Shown piece by piece: positions 58,424 through 64,000 of a stretch of DNA of 64,000 nucleotides; within the stretch, counting starts at the first letter, position 1; each line of letters starts with the position of its first letter. The stretch is from Streptomyces sp. NRRL F-6131 (lineage in GTDB: Bacteria; Actinomycetota; Actinomycetes; Streptomycetales; Streptomycetaceae): positions 45,043-109,042 of the forward strand of contig JOHN01000032.1 of the NCBI GenBank assembly GCA_000719695.1, given 5' to 3'. The translations under genes were made by a program, and so were the position numbers. Below the pieces are notes generated by a model, which was not told where the DNA came from, did no database searches, and worked only from the letters and a program-made list of their open reading frames with translations.

Positions 58424-58972
58424 ATGACGACTCACGAGGCCGGCACCGTGCGCAACCAGCCCAACTCCCACTGCCACTTCTGCGGATCCCCCTACCCGCC
58501 CGGCACCGAGACCTGGCCCCGGACGTGCGGCGGATGCACCGAGATCAGCTACCGCAACCCGCTGCCCGTCGTCGTCACCCTCCTCCCGGTCACCCAGACC
58601 GGCTCCGCCCCCGGTCTCGTGGTCATCCGCCGCACCATCGAGCCCGGCTACGGCGAACTCGCCCTCCCCGGCGGCTACATCGACTACGGCGAGAGCTGGC
58701 AGCAGGCCTGCGTGCGCGAACTCCGCGAGGAGACCGGCATCCTCGCCGAGCACACCGACATCACCCTGGTCGCCACCGACTCCGACACCCGCGGCGGCTA
58801 CCTCTGCCTCTTCGGCCTGCTCCCCGCCCGCCCGCTCGGCGAGCTCCCGCCCTCCGTCCCCACCGACGAGACCGACGGCTGGCAGCTCGCCACCCCCGAC
58901 ACCCCGCTCGCCTTCCCCTTCCACACCCGCGTCTCCCGTTCCTGGTTCAACGGCGAGTTCACCCGATCCTGA
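58424..58972 (+). CDS. NUDIX hydrolase with zinc ribbon
   Basis: A 182-residue protein. A small zinc ribbon (CHFCG and CGGC, residues 17-37) precedes the NUDIX domain with a canonical box GGYIDYGESWQQACVRELRE followed by ETGI. The architecture resembles NADH pyrophosphatase (NudC) in miniature. ATG 58424 was chosen because TACCAT (58412-58417) lies six bases before it, typical of a leaderless transcript. It follows the NrtR-like gene by 40 bp, and a role in nucleotide or NAD turnover is a reasonable guess. Confidence 0.87.
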   Translation: MTTHEAGTVRNQPNSHCHFCGSPYPPGTETWPRTCGGCTEISYRNPLPVVVTLLPVTQTGSAPGLVVIRRTIEPGYGELALPGGYIDYGESWQQACVRELREETGILAEHTDITLVATDSDTRGGYLCLFGLLPARPLGELPPSVPTDETDGWQLATPDTPLAFPFHTRVSRSWFNGEFTRS

Positions 58973-59167
58973 CCCGCCGCCCGGCGCCCGACCAGGGCCC
59001 GCCCGGCGCCCGACAACGGCCTGACCAGGCACCCCGACCCGACCGGGAAGACCCTGGCGCACCGGCCGATCACGTGGCAGGGTCTGCACCGACAGCCCCC
59101 AACCGGACGCGGGCCCTGCCACGAGCGACCCCCGTCCGCCCTCATCACCGGCCGGGAGACCACCACC

Positions 59168-61192
59168 GTGAGCACCCCACCCCAGGACCAGCCACTCTGG
59201 CGCCCCAACCCCGAGCGTGCCGCCGGCACCGGGATCGTGGCCTTCCAGGCCTGGGCCGCCGAGCACCACGGCGCCCCGGCCGCCCCGCTCGCCCCCACCG
59301 ACGACGACGCGCAGGCCGCGGCCCGCTACGCCGCCCTGCACGCCTGGTCCGTCGAGGACCTCGACCGCTTCTGGACCGCCGTCACCCGGTGGTTCGACGT
59401 CCGCTTCACCCAGGCTCCCGACGCCGTCCTCGCCGACCCCGCGATGCCCGGCGCCCGCTGGTTCCCGGGCGCCCGCCTCAACTACGCCGAGCACGCCCTG
59501 CGCGCCGCCGAGGACGCCGCCAACGCCGGCCGGCCGGCCGTCCTCCACCTCGACGAGACCACCGACCAGCCGATCGTCCTCACCTGGTCCGAACTCCGCC
59601 GCCAGGTCGGCTCGCTCGCCGCCGCCCTCCGCGCCCAGGGCGTCCGCCCCGGCGACCGCGTCAGCGCCTACCTGCCCAACATCCCGCAGGCCGCCGTCGC
59701 CCTCCTCGCCACCGCCGCCGTCGGCGCCGTCTGGACCAGCTGCGCCCCCGACTTCGGCGCCCGCAGCGTCCTCGACCGCCTCCAGCAGATCGAGCCCGTC
59801 GTCCTCTTCGCCGTCGACGGCTACCACTACGGCGGCAAGGACCACGACCGCACCGAGGTCGTCGCCGAACTCCGCCGCGAGCTCCCCTCGCTGCACACCG
59901 TCGTGCACGTCCCCCTGCTCGGCACCCCGGCCCCCGAGGGCGCCCTCGGCTGGGACGACCTGGTCGCCGACGACCTCGCCCCGGTCTTCGAGGCGGTGCC
60001 CTTCGACCACCCGCTCTGGGTCCTCTACTCCTCCGGCACCACCGGCCTGCCCAAGGCCATCGTGCAGAGCCAGGGCGGCATCCTCGTCGAGCACCTCAAG
60101 CAGGCCGGCCTCCACCTCGACCTCGGCCCCGACGACCGCTTCCTCTGGTACACCTCCACCGGCTGGATGATGTGGAACTTCCTCCTCGCCGGCCTCCTCG
60201 TCGGGTCCACGATCGTCACCTACGACGGCAGCCCCGGCCACCCCGACACCGGAGCCCTCTGGTCCGTGGCCGCCCGCACCGGCGCCACCGTCCTCGGCAC
60301 CTCCGCCGCCTACGTCATCGCCAGCCGCAAGGCCGGCCTCCACCCCGGGCGCGACCTCGACCTCTCCGCCGTCCGCTGCCTCGGCACCACCGGCTCCCCA
60401 CTGCCGCCCGACGGCTTCCGCTGGATCTACGAGGAGGTCAAGGAGGACGTCTGGCTCGCCTCCGTCAGCGGCGGCACCGACGTCTGCTCCTGCTTCGTCG
60501 GCGGCGTCCCCACCCTCCCGGTCCACCTCGGCGAGATCCAGGCCCCCAGCCTCGGCGCCGCCGTCGAGTCCTGGGACGTCGACGGCCGGCCGCACACCGA
60601 CGAGGTCGGCGAGCTCGTCGTCACCAAGCCCATCCCGTCCATGCCCACCGGCTTCTGGAACGACCCGGAGGGCACCCGGTACCACGACAGCTACTTCGAC
60701 GTGTACCCCGGGACCTGGCGCCACGGCGACTGGATCACCGTCACCTCCCGCGGCACCGTCGTCATCCACGGCCGCTCCGACTCCACCCTCAACCGCCAGG
60801 GCGTCCGGATGGGCTCCTCGGACATCTACGAGGTCGTCGAGCGCCTGCCCGAGATCGCCGAGTCCCTGGTCATCGGCCTCGAGGAGCCCAACGGCGGCTA
60901 CTGGATGCCGCTCTTCGTCGTCCTCGCCCCCGGCGCCGAACTCGACGACGAGCTCATCGGCCGCATCCGCACCTCGCTGCGCACCGAACTCTCCCCGCGC
61001 CACGTCCCCGACGAGGTCATCGCCGTCCGCGGCCTCCCGCACACCCTCACCGGCAAGCGCATCGAGGTCCCGGTCAAGCGCCTGCTCTCCGGCACCCCCC
61101 TGGAGCAGGCCGTCAACCCCGGTTCCGTCGACAACCTCGACCACCTGCGCTGGTTCGAGCAGCTCCGCCGGGAGCGCGCCGCCGCCGAGTGA
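59168..61192 (+). CDS. Acetoacetyl-CoA synthetase (acetoacetate-CoA ligase)
   Basis: A 674-residue adenylate-forming enzyme. The ATP-binding loop VLYSSGTTGLPKAIVQSQGG (part), the adenylation motif YTSTGWMMWNF and the C-terminal lysine motif LPHTLTGKRIEVPVK are clear. The WRPNPERAAGTGIVAFQAWA opening and HLDLGPDDRFLWYTSTGWM region are those of AacS rather than acetyl-CoA synthetase. It activates acetoacetate in the cytoplasm for lipid or polyhydroxyalkanoate-type metabolism. GTG 59168 has GGGAGA upstream. It stands alone between a NUDIX gene and a strong terminator. Confidence 0.93.
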   Translation: MSTPPQDQPLWRPNPERAAGTGIVAFQAWAAEHHGAPAAPLAPTDDDAQAAARYAALHAWSVEDLDRFWTAVTRWFDVRFTQAPDAVLADPAMPGARWFPGARLNYAEHALRAAEDAANAGRPAVLHLDETTDQPIVLTWSELRRQVGSLAAALRAQGVRPGDRVSAYLPNIPQAAVALLATAAVGAVWTSCAPDFGARSVLDRLQQIEPVVLFAVDGYHYGGKDHDRTEVVAELRRELPSLHTVVHVPLLGTPAPEGALGWDDLVADDLAPVFEAVPFDHPLWVLYSSGTTGLPKAIVQSQGGILVEHLKQAGLHLDLGPDDRFLWYTSTGWMMWNFLLAGLLVGSTIVTYDGSPGHPDTGALWSVAARTGATVLGTSAAYVIASRKAGLHPGRDLDLSAVRCLGTTGSPLPPDGFRWIYEEVKEDVWLASVSGGTDVCSCFVGGVPTLPVHLGEIQAPSLGAAVESWDVDGRPHTDEVGELVVTKPIPSMPTGFWNDPEGTRYHDSYFDVYPGTWRHGDWITVTSRGTVVIHGRSDSTLNRQGVRMGSSDIYEVVERLPEIAESLVIGLEEPNGGYWMPLFVVLAPGAELDDELIGRIRTSLRTELSPRHVPDEVIAVRGLPHTLTGKRIEVPVKRLLSGTPLEQAVNPGSVDNLDHLRWFEQLRRERAAAE

Positions 61193-61211
61193 CCACGACC
61201 GGACACGGCGA

Positions 61212-61248
61212 AAGGGGGCCTTCCACCGTCACGGTGGAAGGCCCCCTT
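61212..61248. terminator. Bidirectional terminator, 18-bp perfect stem
   Basis: AAGGGGGCCTTCCACCGT (61212-61229) pairs perfectly with ACGGTGGAAGGCCCCCTT (61231-61248) around one base. It lies between the convergent acetoacetyl-CoA synthetase and ptsI genes. Confidence 0.93.
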
Positions 61249-61276
61249 CGGACGTCCGTCGCCGACCGCTCGACGA

Positions 61277-62947
61277 CTACTCGCCCGACAGCACCTGCTG
61301 CGCCGCGGCCCGCGCCTCCTCGGCGCTGTCCGCCGCGCGCGCCGCCTCGGCGGCCCGACGGCACTGCGCCAGCGTGTACTTGGCCAGCGTCGTCCGCACA
61401 TAGGGGATCGAGGCCGCGCCCATCGACAGGCTGGTGACCCCGAGACCGGTCAGCACCACGGCCAGCAGCGGGTCGGAGGCCGCCTCGCCGCAGACGCCGC
61501 AGCTCTTGCCGTCGACCCGCGCGGCGTCGGCGGCGAACGCGATCAGGTCCAGCAGCGCCGGCTGCCACGGGTCCTGCAGCCGCGCCAGCGCACCGACCTG
61601 CCGGTCGGCGGCGAAGGCGTACTGGGCGAGGTCGTTGGTCCCCAGCGAGAGGAACTCGACCTCCTGGAGGATCGAGCGCGCCCGCAGCGCGGCCGACGGG
61701 ATCTCCACCATCGCGCCGAACTTGGCGCTCAGCCCGGCCTGGCGACACGCCTCGGCGAAGTCCTTGGCGTCCTTGCGGTCGGCCACCATCGGGGCCATCA
61801 CCTCGAGGTGCACCGGCAGCCCCTCGGCCGCCGTCGCCAGGGCCCGCAGCTGCGTCCGCAGCACCTCGGGGTGCTCCAGCAGGGTGCGCAGACCGCGCAC
61901 ACCCAGCGCCGGGTTCGGCTCGTCGGCCGGGGTCAGGAAGTCCAGCGGCTTGTCCGCGCCCGCGTCGAGCACCCGGACGACGACCCGGCCCTCGGGGAAC
62001 GCCTCCAGCACCTTGCGGTACGCCTCGACCTGCTTCTCCTCGGCGGGCGCCTTCGCGGAGTCGTCCAGGAAGAGGAACTCGGTGCGGAACAGACCGACGC
62101 CCTCGGCGCCCGCCTCCAGCGCGGCCGGCAGGTCACCCGGACCGCCGACGTTGGCCAGCAGCGGCACCCGGTGCCCGTCGGAGGTCGCGCCCGGACCGGA
62201 GGAGGCGGCCAGTGCGGCCTTGCGCTCGGCGGCGATCCGGCGCAGCTCCTCCTTCTTCTCCTCGCCCGGCTCGACCAGCACGTCACCGGAGCTGCCGTCC
62301 ACCGCGACGACGGTGCCCTCGGCGACGTCGGTCGCCCCCGGCAGCGCGACCACGGCCGGTACGCCCATGGCCCGCGCCAGGATGGCGCTGTGGCTGGTCG
62401 GCCCGCCCTCCTCGGTCACGAAGCCGAGCACCAGCGTCGGGTCCAGCAGCGCGGTGTCGGCCGGCGCGAGGTCGCGGGCGAACAGCACGTACGGCTCGTC
62501 GCTGTCCGGCACACCCGGCATCGGCACGCCCAACAGGCGCGCCACGATGCGGTTGCGCACGTCGTCCAGGTCGGCGACCCGCCCGGCCAGGTACTCCCCG
62601 GCCGAGGCGAGCAGCGCCCGGTAGGCGGCGAAGGCGTCGTAGACGCCGCGCTCGGCGCTGCTGCCGACCGCGATCCGGCGGGAGACGTCGGCCATCAGCT
62701 CCGGGTCCTGCGCCATCAGCGCCTGGGCCTCCAGCACGGCCTGCGCCTCGCCACCGGCCAGGTTGCCGCGGGCGATCAGGTCCGCGGCCACCGCGTCGAC
62801 GGCGGCCTGGGCGCGGGCCTGCTCGCGCGGAGCGTCCTCGGTCGGGATCTGGGTGGCCGGGGGCTCCAGCACCGCGGTGCCCATGTGCCGCACCTGACCG
62901 ATCGCGACTCCGTGGCTGACACCCACGCCGCGCAGCGTCTTCTCCAT
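61277..62947 (-). CDS. ptsI: PTS enzyme I (phosphoenolpyruvate-protein phosphotransferase)
   Basis: A 556-residue cytoplasmic enzyme that takes phosphate from phosphoenolpyruvate and passes it to HPr. The phospho-His lies in EEGGPTSHSAILARAMGVPA (His186). VGLFRTEFLFLD and the C-terminal VCGEAASDPLLAVVL with the active-site Cys are the PEP-binding signatures. The N-terminal SHGVAIGQVR is typical. It follows crr on the same strand with 103 bp between. No ptsH is in the window. Confidence 0.97.
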   Translation of the reverse strand: MEKTLRGVGVSHGVAIGQVRHMGTAVLEPPATQIPTEDAPREQARAQAAVDAVAADLIARGNLAGGEAQAVLEAQALMAQDPELMADVSRRIAVGSSAERGVYDAFAAYRALLASAGEYLAGRVADLDDVRNRIVARLLGVPMPGVPDSDEPYVLFARDLAPADTALLDPTLVLGFVTEEGGPTSHSAILARAMGVPAVVALPGATDVAEGTVVAVDGSSGDVLVEPGEEKKEELRRIAAERKAALAASSGPGATSDGHRVPLLANVGGPGDLPAALEAGAEGVGLFRTEFLFLDDSAKAPAEEKQVEAYRKVLEAFPEGRVVVRVLDAGADKPLDFLTPADEPNPALGVRGLRTLLEHPEVLRTQLRALATAAEGLPVHLEVMAPMVADRKDAKDFAEACRQAGLSAKFGAMVEIPSAALRARSILQEVEFLSLGTNDLAQYAFAADRQVGALARLQDPWQPALLDLIAFAADAARVDGKSCGVCGEAASDPLLAVVLTGLGVTSLSMGAASIPYVRTTLAKYTLAQCRRAAEAARAADSAEEARAAAQQVLSGE

Positions 62948-63050
62948 GTCTGTCTCCGTGAGAGGGGCGGCCCCGCCGGGTACCGCTGTGTGCCGGGCCG
63001 CCCCGGCCGGAGCGGCGGGGCGGTTGTGTCCTTGTGAGGGAGGGGAGGAG

Positions 63051-63500
63051 TCAGCTCCAGCTGAACAGGGCGTCGCCCACGGCGACCTCCCCGTTCGCCA
63101 GGAGGTCGCCGAGCGAGTCGGCCGCGGCCTCCAGCGCGACGATCGGCGAGATCGGCGACTTGCCGGCGGCCTCGACGGCGGCCGGGTCCCACTTGATGAC
63201 GGCCTGGCCGCGGGTGACGGTGTCCCCCTTGTTGACGAGCAGCTCGAAGCCCTCGCCGTTCAGCTGGACGGTGTCGATGCCCAGGTGGGTCAGGACGCCG
63301 TGCCCGTCCGCGTCGACGACGACGAACGCGTGCGGGTGCATCGACACGACCACGCCGTCGACCGGGGCAACGGCCTCGGTCTGCTCGCGCACCGGGTCGA
63401 TCGCCGTGCCGGGGCCGACCATCGCACCCGAGAAGACGGGGTCCGGCACGCCGGCGAGCCCGACGACCTTGCCGGTCAGCGGCGACGTCACAGTGGTCAT
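63051..63500 (-). CDS. crr: PTS glucose-type EIIA component (Crr)
   Basis: A 149-residue EIIA of the glucose family. The two active-site histidines are His57 in HPHAFVVVD and His72 in VLTHLGIDTVQLNGEGF, as in E. coli Crr. It receives phosphate from HPr and hands it to membrane EIIBC proteins, in streptomycetes mainly for N-acetylglucosamine uptake. ATG 63500 has GGGAGG seven bases upstream. A DasR-like site lies about 160 bp upstream. It forms a unit with ptsI. Confidence 0.95.
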   Translation of the reverse strand: MTTVTSPLTGKVVGLAGVPDPVFSGAMVGPGTAIDPVREQTEAVAPVDGVVVSMHPHAFVVVDADGHGVLTHLGIDTVQLNGEGFELLVNKGDTVTRGQAVIKWDPAAVEAAGKSPISPIVALEAAADSLGDLLANGEVAVGDALFSWS

Positions 63501-63651
63501 GGTTGAGCCTCCCAAGTGCGCAGTACATGCGAGCGGCCGCGAACGCGGCGGGGCGATCGACTGAAGCCTAGATCATGTCAACTTCGGACATCTGCTGACA
63601 TTCCCGGACCGACGGCCGCGCCGTCCGCCCTCACCAGCCGGTCATCTCGTC

Positions 63652-63672
63652 GACCACTAGTGGTCTAGTCCT
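63652..63672 (-). promoter_or_regulatory. DasR-responsive-element-like site upstream of crr-ptsI
   Basis: AGTGGTCTAGTCCT (63659-63672) matches the core of the DasR binding site, TGGTCTAGACCA, in 10 of 12 positions. It overlaps the perfect palindrome GACCACTAGTGGTC (63652-63665). DasR, the GlcNAc-sensing GntR regulator, is known to control pts genes in S. coelicolor. A TAGGCT -10 candidate for crr lies downstream at 63565-63570 (minus strand). The site is also close to the divergent rRNA promoters. Confidence 0.75.
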
Positions 63673-63699
63673 CTTGGCCGACGCGCCGCACTCTACAGG

Positions 63700-64000
63700 C
63701 ATCTTGGCGAATCGGGACCATTGCTGTATATGCTCGCGAGAGCAACAAATCACGCGTCCGAGCGGGTGACCCCCCGGCGCGCTCGATTCGCGCTCGGCCC
63801 GGCGACCCGCTATGGTTGGTCGAGTCGCCGCGAGTCGGCGGTTAACACCAGATTTCAGAAACGAAAAGCACCGGTTAAGCACCGGCAAACGGATCTGATA
63901 CGCTGGAAACACGAAAGAACGAAGCGCCCGGAGGGCCGGTGTGAAAGCCGCCTGAAGGAAGCGTCCGTTCCTTGAGAACTCAACAGCGTGCCAAAAGTCA
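63700..64000 (+). promoter_or_regulatory. Ribosomal RNA operon promoter and leader region (16S gene beyond the edge)
   Basis: Several promoter-like pairs follow each other: TTGGCG (63704-63709) with TATATG (63727-63732, 17-bp spacer), TATGGT (63811-63816), and TTAAGC (63875-63880) with TACGCT (63899-63904, 18-bp spacer). The last 40 bases contain CCTTGAGAACTCAACAGCGT, the conserved leader segment with its boxA-like core found ahead of 16S rRNA in streptomycetes. Multiple tandem promoters are normal for these rrn operons. The mature 16S start is not in the window. Confidence 0.85.

Noticed and set aside
63960..64000. Start of 16S rRNA inside the window
   Set aside because: Only the leader with its boxA-like segment is present. 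The conserved 16S 5' end (GAGTTTGATCCTGGCTCAG) does not appear before the edge.

Overview
The window is very GC-rich, with strong third-position G/C, GTG/TTG starts, leaderless genes carrying TAnnnT boxes just upstream of the start, and actinobacterial regulators (GylR-type IclR, a DasR-like site, an NsdA-like regulator, DUF397). This points to a Streptomyces or Kitasatospora chromosome. The right edge runs into the leader of a ribosomal RNA operon, with the 16S gene just outside. No tRNA, CRISPR array, transposase or phage gene was recognised, so the region looks like stable chromosome.

Layout. 0-2.4 kb: tail of a polysaccharide ABC exporter (permease end, Wzt/TagH-like ATPase) and a glycosyltransferase. 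2.5-6.3 kb: an Asp-nucleophile alpha/beta hydrolase, a methyltransferase, an HpnB-like glycosyltransferase and a glutamate-racemase-family protein. 6.3-7.25 kb: about 960 bp without a gene, holding a degenerate duplication and related hairpins. 7.25-14.7 kb: surface-polysaccharide genes (two deacetylases, a GT4, a phosphoglycosyl transferase, a PglD-like acetyltransferase, an NDP-sugar epimerase) with a small membrane protein and a NUDIX hydrolase. 14.8-24.8 kb: a lone DhaM-like phosphotransferase, a DUF397 protein, a structured intergenic element, a cysteine-type leader peptide ahead of an SfnB/DszC-like oxidoreductase, a kinase-like protein, the NsdA-like regulator, a PAS protein and a HEAT-repeat protein. 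24.8-34.2 kb: UppP, a methyltransferase, a His-rich DUF4396 membrane protein behind a CsoR-type operator, a PadR/hydrolase pair, an APH(6)-like kinase, the pxpABC 5-oxoprolinase operon, a membrane protein behind a MarR-type palindrome, and a secreted IPT/TIG protein.

34.4-41.7 kb holds the most unusual system. It is a three-gene operon with the order and architecture of mukF-mukE-mukB or jetA-jetB-jetC: a 514-aa helical protein, a 291-aa protein with winged-helix character, and a 1520-aa SMC-like coiled-coil ATPase. It lacks a JetD nuclease and is followed within 20 bp by a calcineurin-like phosphoesterase. The ATPase has a shifted P-loop and Asn in place of the Walker B catalytic Glu.

43-64 kb is mainly carbon metabolism: the gluconate locus gntR/gntKP; a frameshifted DNRLRE/amidase cell-wall protein with a coupled partner; the glycerol regulon glpFKD with gylR, joined by two near-identical palindromes; homocysteine methyltransferase; two NUDIX proteins; acetoacetyl-CoA synthetase; and PTS genes crr and ptsI with a DasR-like site, divergent from the rRNA operon. 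DhaM at 15 kb would draw phosphate from the PTS, which links it functionally to the right end.

All assignments come from reading motifs and context. No database search was run.
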